From: Chloroflexota bacterium
Lineage (GTDB): Bacteria > Chloroflexota > Anaerolineae > Aggregatilineales > Phototrophicaceae
NCBI GenBank assembly: GCA_026707225.1
Contig: JAPOXG010000006.1
Location: 1 to 45,633, forward strand
DNA length: 45,633 nt
Direction of reading: 5' to 3'
This document shows, in pieces, positions 8,470-15,229 of the stretch. The position numbers were made by a program, and so were the translations under genes. Within the stretch, counting starts at the first letter, position 1. The number at the start of each line of letters is the position of its first letter. The notes under the pieces were generated by a model. The model was not told the DNA's origin. It made no database searches and worked only from the letters and a program-made list of their open reading frames with translations.

Positions 8470-9780
8470 ATGAAACGGATATTAATTGTACTTTCGCTCG
8501 TCTTGCTCGCAGTTCTGCCGGCGGCGCAAGCGCAAGACATCACCATCTCGATCGGCTCCGAAACCGGTGTGCATGCCGATGCCCTGATCGCCAATGCCGA
8601 ACGCTGCGCGATGGAAGTCGGCGTCAACTACGAGGCGCATCAGCTGCCGCCGGGCGAGTGGATCAACTCTATTCTGCCCACCGAAGCGGCTGTTCGCAGC
8701 GGCCTCTATGACATCGCCTATATTCCCATCAGCAAGATTCCGCAGTTCGTCGCCGCGGAATACCTGCTGCCACTGGAAGACTTCGACATTGATGCGCTTG
8801 ATCCCGACGATATCGCCTTCTTCAACTTGACGGAATACGAAGGCAATCACTGGCTGGTGCCTTGGCTCAACGAATATCAAGGCATCCTCTATCGCACCGA
8901 TTTGATCAATGACGCGGATGAGCAAGCGGCCTTCATGGAAGAATATGGCTATGCGCTGGCCGCGCCCAGGAGCAGGCAGCAATACTACGATCAGGTTGCC
9001 TTCTTCCACCGTCCGGACGAGGACTTTTACGGCAACATCGCCTATGGTTTGCGCGCCGGTTGGATCAACATCTTGCATGAAGCGTTGAACTTCATGTATG
9101 GCATCGAGATCGCCGACAATGACACGCTTGAGGTCAGCGTCAATACGCCGGAGGGTCGGGCGGTGCTGGCTGATATGGAGATGCTCTACAGCATGGCCGA
9201 TCCCGCTTCGTTCACGGCCGGCTGGGTCGAAGGCAACGCCAACTTCACCGCCGGGCGCGATTATAGTCTGGTCACCTGGAATAGCGTCTTGCTCTACGGC
9301 AACGATCCGGAGACTTCGGCGGTGGCCGGCAATATCGGCTTCCAGCTGCTTCCCTTGCCCGATGATGAAATCGCGGAGCCGAAAGGCTTCCTGAGCCAAT
9401 GGGGACCCGCCCTGTCCAGCACGTCCGAGAATCCCGAGAAAGCTTTTGAAATGCTGGTCTGCTTGACCAATACGGAAAGCGGCGTGCTCGGCGTCACCGA
9501 AACGACATTGGGCAACTCGCCCGCGCGGATTTCGGTCTTGACGGACGAGCGCGCGCTGGCGCGTTTCCCCTGGCTGGGCGATATTGCCGCCGGCATACAG
9601 GGCTTGAACATTATCTCCACGCCGAGCATTCCGGAATGGGGCAGCATGGTGCGGGGCGATGTTCTGCCGCGCAACCTGTCCATATTCATCTCGGGCGAAT
9701 CGACCGTCGAAGAAACTGCTGAGACGATCGAGGCTGAAATCCTGCAGATCCTGCGCGACGGCGGCTATATCGACGGATAA
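8470..9780 (+). CDS. Extracellular sugar-binding protein of ABC transporter
   Basis: A 436-residue exported binding protein of the family-1 solute-binding type. It starts with a clear signal peptide, 'MKRILIVLSLVLLAVLPA', cleaved after AQA. No lipobox Cys follows the hydrophobic stretch, so it is either released or held by another route. A strong Shine-Dalgarno, AAAGGAG, lies about 8 bp before the ATG, stronger than those of the permease genes, as expected for a protein needed in excess. The body has the usual pattern of solute-binding proteins: 'DIAYIPISKIPQF', 'LVPWLNEYQGILYRTDL', and late 'GFLSQWGPALSSTSENPEKA'. The gene ends just before an intrinsic terminator (9812-9845). Substrate not determined. 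Confidence 0.92.
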   Translation: MKRILIVLSLVLLAVLPAAQAQDITISIGSETGVHADALIANAERCAMEVGVNYEAHQLPPGEWINSILPTEAAVRSGLYDIAYIPISKIPQFVAAEYLLPLEDFDIDALDPDDIAFFNLTEYEGNHWLVPWLNEYQGILYRTDLINDADEQAAFMEEYGYALAAPRSRQQYYDQVAFFHRPDEDFYGNIAYGLRAGWINILHEALNFMYGIEIADNDTLEVSVNTPEGRAVLADMEMLYSMADPASFTAGWVEGNANFTAGRDYSLVTWNSVLLYGNDPETSAVAGNIGFQLLPLPDDEIAEPKGFLSQWGPALSSTSENPEKAFEMLVCLTNTESGVLGVTETTLGNSPARISVLTDERALARFPWLGDIAAGIQGLNIISTPSIPEWGSMVRGDVLPRNLSIFISGESTVEETAETIEAEILQILRDGGYIDG

Positions 9781-9811
9781 GTCACAGTAGCTTCACCGCG
9801 ACAAACGGAAA

Positions 9812-9845
9812 GGCCGATGGCGACTGTTCATCGGCTTTTCTATTT
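9812..9845 (+). terminator. Intrinsic terminator of the sugar ABC operon
   Basis: A 7-bp stem, GCCGATG at 9813-9819 paired with CATCGGC at 9829-9835, has a 9-nt loop and is followed by TTTTCTATTTT. It lies 32 bp after the binding-protein stop. The A-rich left flank may let it also act weakly from the other side. Confidence 0.8.
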
Positions 9846-9911
9846 TCCATTGCTGAGGAATCAGCGAGTATCGCGCGCGGACGAAAAGCTGAAATGCGGC
9901 CTGGGCGCCGC

Positions 9912-10343
9912 TCACATCGTATCGCGCGTTTGCAAGAAGAAAGCACGCTTTAGGTTGGGCAGCGTAAAATCGAAGCCGCAGGACTTGAAGAAATCTTCCG
10001 CCGCGCTGATCGCCATGATCTCGTAGACGTCTTCGCGCTGCGCCAATTCGACGCAGGCGGCCACCAAACCTTTGCCGATGCCCAGCCCCTGCGCGCCGGG
10101 ATCCACCGCCAGGCTGCGGATTTCGCAGAGCTTCTTGCTGTAGATCTCCAGCGCGGCGCAGCCGACAACTCGTCCGTCCAGGCGGGCGATGAAAAAGGTA
10201 TCCAGCAGGTATTCCAGTTCGTCGAGGGTGCGCGGCAGAATTTCGCCGCTGTCGACGAATGGCTTGATAAAATCGGAGAGATCAACCAGATCGGCCGCCC
10301 CGGCTTTGCTGATGATGGTCGCTTGGGGTCTGTCACCCAACAT
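9912..10343 (-). CDS. GNAT family N-acetyltransferase, ArgA-like
   Basis: A 143-residue single-domain acetyltransferase. The acetyl-CoA loop is 'VDPGAQGLGIGKGLVAA' (Q/RxxGxG/A motif), preceded by the beta-strand 'CEIRSLA'. The ending 'DFFKSCGFDF' also fits. The layout ('ARLDGRVVGCAALEIY...EIRSLAVDP') is that of the GNAT domain of N-acetylglutamate synthase (ArgA) and its stand-alone relatives, so arginine-pathway acetylation of glutamate is one possibility, not proven. The start at 10343 has a strong GAGGGAG about 6 bp upstream; a longer start at 10400 would overlap the promoter and is less likely. It diverges from the yjjX-like gene. Confidence 0.85.
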   Translation of the reverse strand: MLGDRPQATIISKAGAADLVDLSDFIKPFVDSGEILPRTLDELEYLLDTFFIARLDGRVVGCAALEIYSKKLCEIRSLAVDPGAQGLGIGKGLVAACVELAQREDVYEIMAISAAEDFFKSCGFDFTLPNLKRAFFLQTRDTM

Positions 10344-10372
10344 GCGGCTCCCTCGCCGTCCTGTACAATACC

Positions 10373-10400
10373 AGTGTACCAGCCCCGGCGAATCTGACAA
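10373..10400 (-). promoter_or_regulatory. Promoter of the GNAT gene
   Basis: On the minus strand, -35 TTGTCA (10400-10395), a 16-bp spacer and -10 TACACT (10378-10373) lie 30 bp before the start codon. It is back-to-back with the yjjX promoter, whose -35 begins 7 bp away. Confidence 0.5.
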
Positions 10401-10406
10401 CAGCCC

Positions 10407-10434
10407 TTGAGGGGACGGCGGCTTGTGCTAGATT
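10407..10434 (+). promoter_or_regulatory. Promoter of the yjjX-like gene, extended -10
   Basis: TTGAGG (10407-10412), a 16-bp spacer and TAGATT (10429-10434) preceded by TGC, which makes an extended -10. The ATG is 29 bp downstream at 10463. Confidence 0.55.
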
Positions 10435-10462
10435 GGTGCTGTCGAATCCAGAGAATCGAGAT

Positions 10463-10996
10463 ATGCCCAAAATCACCGTCGCGTCGCAGAATCCGGTCAA
10501 GCTCAAAGCGGCCTTGGCCGCCTTCCAACAGATGTTCCCCGGGCGCGGCTTCCACGTGCAGGGCGCCTCCGTGCCATCGGGCGTTCCCGACCAGCCGATG
10601 AATGTGATCCAGACGCAGACAGGCTCGCGCAATCGCGCAGAAAACGCCCGCGCCGCGGCGCCGGAAGCCGACTATTGGGTCGGCATCGAAGGCGGCATCG
10701 AAGACAGCCCGCTGGGCATGACCTGCTTCGCCCGCGTGCATGTGCTGGGGCGGGATGGAATAACCGGCTTGGGGCAGACGGCCGTCTTCTACCTGCCGCG
10801 GGAGGTCGCTGAGTTGGTGCGCGGCGGGCTGGAGCTGGGCCATGCCGATGACATTGTCTTCGGGAGCGACAACTCCAAGCAAGCCAACGGCGCGATCGGC
10901 TTGCTGACCGACGATCTGGTCGATCGCGAAGCCTATTACACCCACGCGGTGATCATGGCGCTGGTCCCGTTTAAGAACCGCGCGTTGAGCTGGTAG
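10463..10996 (+). CDS. yjjX: Inosine/xanthosine triphosphatase (YjjX/DUF84 family)
   Basis: A 177-residue cytoplasmic nucleotide phosphatase that removes damaged ITP/XTP, hydrolysing the triphosphate. The start 'MPKITVASQNPVKLKAA' contains the nucleotide-binding SxNPxK motif. 'TGSRNRAENA' (G..NRA..A) and 'DYWVGIEGGI' (VGiEGGi) are strong family signatures, followed by 'VDREAYYTHAV.MAL.PF'. Length is normal. The ATG at 10463 was chosen because the family starts there; an in-frame earlier codon at 10433 would fall inside the -10 promoter element. The gene stands alone. Confidence 0.93.
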   Translation: MPKITVASQNPVKLKAALAAFQQMFPGRGFHVQGASVPSGVPDQPMNVIQTQTGSRNRAENARAAAPEADYWVGIEGGIEDSPLGMTCFARVHVLGRDGITGLGQTAVFYLPREVAELVRGGLELGHADDIVFGSDNSKQANGAIGLLTDDLVDREAYYTHAVIMALVPFKNRALSW

Positions 10997-11022
10997 CGAA
11001 CGAATCCACCACGCGCATCATT

Positions 11023-11077
11023 GGGCGACCCACCGGGTCGCCCGTACAACCATCTCCATGTATATCAGTTGTACGGG
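11023..11077. repeat. Palindromic repeat copy, GGGCGACCC type
   Basis: A 9-bp perfect hairpin (GGGCGACCC-ACC-GGGTCGCCC, 11023-11043) overlaps a second 10-bp perfect inverted repeat, CCCGTACAAC (11041-11050) with GTTGTACGGG (11068-11077). The first matches the inner hairpin of the elements at 18160 and 26574. It lies between yjjX and fetB, and may end yjjX transcription. Confidence 0.65.
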
Positions 11078-11232
11078 CCAGGTCGCGTAGACACAGACCT
11101 ACGCCGGTGGCTGACCCCGCGCACATTCGCTAATGTTTCTGTTCTGCTTGTGACGACACCAAGGGCAACCTAAGATTGCGGTAGAATCGGGCAATCGCAG
11201 GACTTGTTGCCCTAAAGCAAGGAGGCAGCGCC

Positions 11233-12006
11233 ATGCCCGAACTATTCGCCGGACTGGAGGGCATTGACCGCGTGCTGATGTCAGTCGCCTTCGTCTTCAT
11301 CGCCGCCGCCATCTCCCGCTGGCAGCAATCCGACCTGGAAAAAGACCTGGCTGTCGCCGCCCTGCGCAGCTTCATTCAACTTATCGCCATCGGCTACGTT
11401 TTGGAGCTCGTCTTCGAGATGGATGTGCCGCTTTTCACCATCGCCATTTTGCTGGTCATGATCACCATCGGCGGCCGCACCAGCGGGGCGCGCGCCAAGA
11501 AGACGCCAAACGGCGTCATGGTCGCATTCTTGGCGATCGGCATCGGCTCGGGGCTGACCATCGCCCTGCTGGTGGCGCTGGGCGTCTTCCAGTTCGTGCC
11601 CAAGGACATCATCCCCATCGGCGGCATGATCGTCGGCACGTCGATGACCACCGCTACCCTGGTCATCACCCGCCTGAGCAGCGACTTCTATGACCAGCGC
11701 GACTTGATCGAGAGCAAACTGGCGCTGGGGGCGACCAGCCGGCAAGCCTCGCTGACGCAGTTTCAGCGCACCATCGTCAGCGCGATGACGCCGATCGTCG
11801 ACACGACCAAGACGGTGGGTTTGATCAAGCTGCCGGGCGCGATGACGGGCATGATCCTGGCGGGCGCGAGTCCGCTGGAGGCGGTGCAGTTGCAGATTAT
11901 CGTGATGTATATGCTGGTGGGCGCGGCGACCTTCACCGGACTGATCGCGGCTTGGCTGACCTACCGGCAGTTTTTCAGTCCCGCGCATCAGTTGGTGTTG
12001 GAGTGA
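11233..12006 (+). CDS. fetB: FetB (YbbM/UPF0014) family ABC transporter permease
   Basis: A 257-residue integral membrane protein with about seven hydrophobic segments. Family signatures include 'AALRSFIQLIAIGYVLE', 'IGGRTSGARAK', 'PIGGMIVGTSM', 'ALGATSRQAS' and 'KLPGAMTGMILAGASP', all characteristic of the YbbM/FetB permeases. With FetA it forms a transporter implicated in iron export and oxidative-stress tolerance in E. coli. A perfect AGGAGG lies 9 bp before the ATG. The usual fetA neighbour is missing; a FetA-like ATPase lies upstream at 3595-4329. The last 19 bases overlap the 3' end of the PIN gene on the other strand. Confidence 0.9.
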   Translation: MPELFAGLEGIDRVLMSVAFVFIAAAISRWQQSDLEKDLAVAALRSFIQLIAIGYVLELVFEMDVPLFTIAILLVMITIGGRTSGARAKKTPNGVMVAFLAIGIGSGLTIALLVALGVFQFVPKDIIPIGGMIVGTSMTTATLVITRLSSDFYDQRDLIESKLALGATSRQASLTQFQRTIVSAMTPIVDTTKTVGLIKLPGAMTGMILAGASPLEAVQLQIIVMYMLVGAATFTGLIAAWLTYRQFFSPAHQLVLE

Positions 12007-12518
12007 GGGGGACAGAGAAATTCAAGTGATATTCCAGAAAAACTTAGAATCAACTCAAATGCTATCCAGCAGCGGTCGCCAGCATTCACAATCGGAGCGT
12101 TTGTGCCGGTTTCTTTCTTGAATTTTGCGGCCAAGGCCACCCATTTCTTGTCGTCTTCGTCGAACGCCCCGCAGCGAGGCTCGTCAGTCTTCCAAGAGCC
12201 TTCATTGTCTGGATAATCGACGTATTGACCGGATGGCGTTTTGTTGAGTTCAACAACATGCACTCGTCCGGGGTTACCAATGTTGTTGAAGAGGTGAATG
12301 AGTAATCTTCCTGCCATGTTGTCCGGCCGCTCTCGCAACGGCACATTACGCGCCAGTTCACTCAACGCTTCGTTCATGCCGTCAATTACCACAGCTATGT
12401 CGCCAGAGAAGATTCGTTCCAGAAACTCGAGACACTTGATTCTACATTCGTCTGTCGCGACGTCGTTATAGCCGGCCGCCGTTAGAGGTACATTAGTATC
12501 AACTATCCTATAGCGCAC
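11988..12518 (-). CDS. PIN-like nuclease, second gene of AAA-PIN module 1
   Basis: A 176-residue protein, recognised by motif only. It begins 'MRYRIVDTNVPL', the classic first PIN strand with Asp7. Candidate active-site acids follow in the right order: Glu54 in 'DGMNEALSEL', Asp123 in 'DEDDKKWVALAAKF', and Asp148 in 'APIVNAGDRCW'. PIN domains are metal-dependent RNases, best known as VapC toxins (about 130 residues); this one is longer. The GTG start at 12518 overlaps the end of the upstream ATPase gene by 11 bp, so the two are translationally linked. The second module encodes a diverged homologue that shares 'DTNV', the D/E spacing and 'API.NA'. It converges on fetB with a 19-bp overlap, a sign of a tight insertion. 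Target unknown; nucleic-acid cleavage is inferred. Confidence 0.75.
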   Translation of the reverse strand: MRYRIVDTNVPLTAAGYNDVATDECRIKCLEFLERIFSGDIAVVIDGMNEALSELARNVPLRERPDNMAGRLLIHLFNNIGNPGRVHVVELNKTPSGQYVDYPDNEGSWKTDEPRCGAFDEDDKKWVALAAKFKKETGTNAPIVNAGDRCWIAFELILSFSGISLEFLCPPHSNTN

Positions 12519-13863
12519 GGGCTTGCTCGAGTTTGCGTTCGTATCCAGCTTTGACTGTCTCGACGACGTCCCCGGTCATATCGCCGAAGAAGTCTTGGGG
12601 CCAATTGCTGATTTCGCCAAATAGATTTACTTCTAGCGGCGTGAGCTCCGATTTACCGTTTTCCATCGCGCAGAAGTATAGGGCTGTGTCTTGAGGCTCC
12701 AACTTCTGCTCGGCAATGCGCAGTTGCAATCGGCGTAGGAAATGCTCGCTGTGGCTCTCTATGATGATCTGTACATTGCGCCTTCGGATTATATCGATAA
12801 AGACATCCGCCAAGCCAGCCTGTACGGAAGGGTGGAGATGCAATTCCGGTTGTTCGAGGATGATTGTGGAGCCTACGGGTACATAATAACAAAGCACCAA
12901 CACGGGCAAGACCTGCGAGACGCCGATGCCCAGGTCGGGCAACAGCGTTTCGGGGCTTTCCTTCTGGTGTTTCAGCCAAACTTGATAAAGGCTGCCGCCA
13001 TCTGCTAACCGCCGAATATCAAAGTTGGCGGCCAATTCAAGGTCAACCAAGCACTTGGCAACGCGCGGCATTAGCCTGCTGTAGAGTCCGCGGCTCTTGG
13101 GACTAATGCTTTGTTCCGCGCCAGCCAACAGCGCATGAATCGCCAATTCACCTTTCAGACCTACATCGGTCGGCTTCTCGCCATTCCAGCTATAGGTTCT
13201 TTGAGGGTAATCTCTTAGCGGACCGAGATAATGCAGGCTTCGCATTTGCTGTTCCAATGCGAACTCCAGGTCAGACAGATAATTTGCATCTACGTAGTAA
13301 AGAAAGGCTTCGGGAGAGAATCCGTAACACTTCTCCGGTTGCATAAGAACGTGTGGGCGGCCTTGTGGGCGCGGCGGCTCTGTGCCATTGACGCTTATCC
13401 TCATACGGTAGCGGTGGTTGTCTTGCCTTGTCAGGTCGACCAAAAACTTGTCTGAGTGATTGTACGAATGGGATTTCACATGGATTCTCTGTGGCTCGGC
13501 CAGGATTGTGGTCTCAAACCGTAACTTCTTAATTCGCATGGTTTCGGTGTCACCAGGAATCGGAATTGCCAATTCGGTTTGCGCATCCAGATTCCAACCC
13601 AATCGCATCGTCAATTCTGTCGTATCGCCGAAAGTAATCTCCTGCGGTGTTCCCAAGTTGACATAACCCGGCTGAATGCTGCCGGTCTTTAGCACCAGAT
13701 TCCGATCATTCGACTCCGCAGTCTGCTTGAGCAAGAGCAGCATCTGCAGCAGACTGCTCTTACCCGAGCTGTTCGCGCCGAAGAAAGCCGTCAACGGCGC
13801 CATGCGGACCGGTCCTGTCTCGCGCCAGGATTTGAAATTCGTCATGCTGATTTCGGTGAACAT
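12508..13863 (-). CDS. AAA ATPase, SMC/OLD-like with DUF3696-type C-terminus; first gene of AAA-PIN module 1
   Basis: A 451-residue ATPase of the AAA15/21 type. 'TNFKSW' leads into Walker A GANSSGKSS (29-37). A central 'YLGPLRDYPQRTYSWNG' motif is followed by an ABC-like signature 'LGIGVSQVLPVLVL'. Then come Walker B with catalytic Glu 'IILEQPELHLHP' (from 336), the switch His 'IIESHSEHFLRRLQ' (about 365-378), and a C-terminal 'ISNWPQDFFGDMTGD', typical of DUF3696. No nuclease (TOPRIM) domain is fused; the partner PIN gene probably supplies the nuclease. It has its own promoter and Shine-Dalgarno (AAGGGAAG). Codon use is more AT-rich than its neighbours, suggesting acquisition. Family is known; function is not, though two-gene ATPase-nuclease pairs are often anti-phage. 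Confidence 0.85.
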   Translation of the reverse strand: MFTEISMTNFKSWRETGPVRMAPLTAFFGANSSGKSSLLQMLLLLKQTAESNDRNLVLKTGSIQPGYVNLGTPQEITFGDTTELTMRLGWNLDAQTELAIPIPGDTETMRIKKLRFETTILAEPQRIHVKSHSYNHSDKFLVDLTRQDNHRYRMRISVNGTEPPRPQGRPHVLMQPEKCYGFSPEAFLYYVDANYLSDLEFALEQQMRSLHYLGPLRDYPQRTYSWNGEKPTDVGLKGELAIHALLAGAEQSISPKSRGLYSRLMPRVAKCLVDLELAANFDIRRLADGGSLYQVWLKHQKESPETLLPDLGIGVSQVLPVLVLCYYVPVGSTIILEQPELHLHPSVQAGLADVFIDIIRRRNVQIIIESHSEHFLRRLQLRIAEQKLEPQDTALYFCAMENGKSELTPLEVNLFGEISNWPQDFFGDMTGDVVETVKAGYERKLEQARAL

Positions 13864-13887
13864 CTCAGCTTCCCTTCATCCATAAAC

Positions 13888-13916
13888 ATTATAGCGAGCA
13901 GCTGGCTAGACTGTAA
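13888..13916 (-). promoter_or_regulatory. Promoter of AAA-PIN module 1
   Basis: On the minus strand, -35 TTACAG (13916-13911), a 17-bp spacer and a perfect -10 TATAAT (13893-13888) lie 25 bp before the ATPase start codon. It is inside the 79-bp gap to the divergent DNA glycosylase gene. Confidence 0.65.
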
Positions 13917-13926
13917 ATGCTGCCCA

Positions 13927-13935
13927 TGCTAAACT
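13927..13935 (+). promoter_or_regulatory. Extended -10 of the DNA glycosylase gene
   Basis: TGC followed by TAAACT ends only 7 bp before the ATG at 13943, and no Shine-Dalgarno precedes that ATG. If used, the mRNA would be leaderless or nearly so. Confidence 0.35.
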
Positions 13936-13942
13936 CCCCGCC

Positions 13943-15166
13943 ATGACCACGCCCATCCCCGTCAGCCGCGAGACCGTCAAGCGGCTCAGCGTCTACAAGC
14001 AAGGCTTGCACCAGCGCCCGGCATCCAGCGACCAAGCCGCCCTCAAGCGCATCATCGAGCGCATCGGCTTGCTCCAACTGGATTCGATCAGCGTGGTCGC
14101 GCGCAGCCACTACCTGGTCATGCTCGCCCGCGCCGGTCTCTATGACCCGGCCGAGTTGGACGCCCTGCTCGATAGCGGCTTCCTCTTTGAGACCTGGGCG
14201 CACGCCATGTGCCAGCTGCCCACCGCGCACTACCCCTGGTATCACGCCTATATCCAGCAAAAGCAGCTCAAGGAGAGCCAGTGGCAGCTTGATCGCTTTG
14301 ACATCGACATGGAACCCATCATTGAAAATGTGCTGGAGACGATCCGTCAGCGCGGACCGATGTCGTCGAAGGACTTCGAGAGCGAGCGCCGCGGCGAAGG
14401 CGGCTGGTGGAATTGGAAGCCGACCAAGGTGGCGCTGGAATATCTCTTCGATTACGGCGAATTGATGGTGAGCCACCGAGTCAAATTTCAGCGCTATTAT
14501 GACCTGCCCGAGCGCGTCCTTGATTACAGTCAGTTCACGCTCGACAAGTCGATTGAGGAATTCCGCCGCTGGACCATCGAGCGCGGATTGCGACACATCG
14601 GCATCGGAACGAGCAAGCATGTCGCCGATTATTATCGTCAATACAAGCGCGATGCCGCCGCCATCCTGGGCGACATGGTCAAGGCGGGAAGGGCGCTGCC
14701 GGTTGCGGTCGAGGGTTGGAATGAAAAGGCCTTCATTCACTGCGACGACCTGGCGCTGCTTGAGGTGGTTCAAGCTGGCGAGCACGAGCCGCGGCTGACC
14801 CACTTCCTCTCGCCCTTTGACAACCTTTTCTGGGATCGCGATCGCGATGAGATGCTTTGGGATTTCTTCTATCGCATCGAGGTCTACACGCCAAAAGCCA
14901 AACGCGTCTACGGCTATTATGTGATGCCGATTCTGCATGGCTGCGAATTGATCGGGCGCATTGACCCCAAGGTCGACCGCAAGAAGAAGCGCCTCATCTT
15001 CAACAATCTGCACTTGGAGCGCGGCGTCAGGCTCAACGGCGCGCTCAACCGCGGCTTGATCGGCGCCATCGAAGGGTTCATGGCATTTCACGGCTGCGAG
15101 AGCTTCGACCTGCAGAAATGCAATCGAGCGCCCCTCGCCCGCAGGCTGCGCAAACACTTCGCTTGA
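13943..15166 (+). CDS. YcaQ/AlkX-type winged-helix DNA glycosylase
   Basis: A 407-residue HTH_42 (YcaQ/AlkZ) protein. Members remove bulky or cross-linked bases from DNA; E. coli YcaQ unhooks interstrand crosslinks. The catalytic signature is visible as Q45-L46-D47 in 'GLLQLDSISVVARSHYLV': the Q-hydrophobic-D form found in YcaQ, not the QxQ of AlkZ. Next come 'ETWAHAMCQLPTAHYPWYH', the winged-helix stretch near 'RGPMSSKDFE', and a late 'LSPFDNLFWDRDR' and 'GYYVMPILHG' block, all typical. Length is normal. It diverges from AAA-PIN module 1 by 79 bp. No Shine-Dalgarno is seen, so a leaderless transcript from the nearby -10 is possible. Confidence 0.92.
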   Translation: MTTPIPVSRETVKRLSVYKQGLHQRPASSDQAALKRIIERIGLLQLDSISVVARSHYLVMLARAGLYDPAELDALLDSGFLFETWAHAMCQLPTAHYPWYHAYIQQKQLKESQWQLDRFDIDMEPIIENVLETIRQRGPMSSKDFESERRGEGGWWNWKPTKVALEYLFDYGELMVSHRVKFQRYYDLPERVLDYSQFTLDKSIEEFRRWTIERGLRHIGIGTSKHVADYYRQYKRDAAAILGDMVKAGRALPVAVEGWNEKAFIHCDDLALLEVVQAGEHEPRLTHFLSPFDNLFWDRDRDEMLWDFFYRIEVYTPKAKRVYGYYVMPILHGCELIGRIDPKVDRKKKRLIFNNLHLERGVRLNGALNRGLIGAIEGFMAFHGCESFDLQKCNRAPLARRLRKHFA

Positions 15167-15189
15167 GCTCATAGCGCCCGCGCAAACGC

Positions 15190-15198
15190 TGCTATAAT
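15190..15198 (+). promoter_or_regulatory. Extended -10 element TGCTATAAT
   Basis: A perfect extended -10 lies 32 bp before the preferred start at 15230. It overlaps an earlier in-frame ATG (15197), which argues that the earlier ATG is not used. No -35 match was found. Confidence 0.5.
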
Positions 15199-15229
15199 GA
15201 AGATACGCAAAGCGAGCGCAGGCGCGGGA

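Noticed and set aside
11988..13863. OLD-family nuclease with TOPRIM domain in the ATPase itself
   Set aside because: The ATPase ends soon after the switch His with a DUF3696-like tail; there is no room for a TOPRIM domain.
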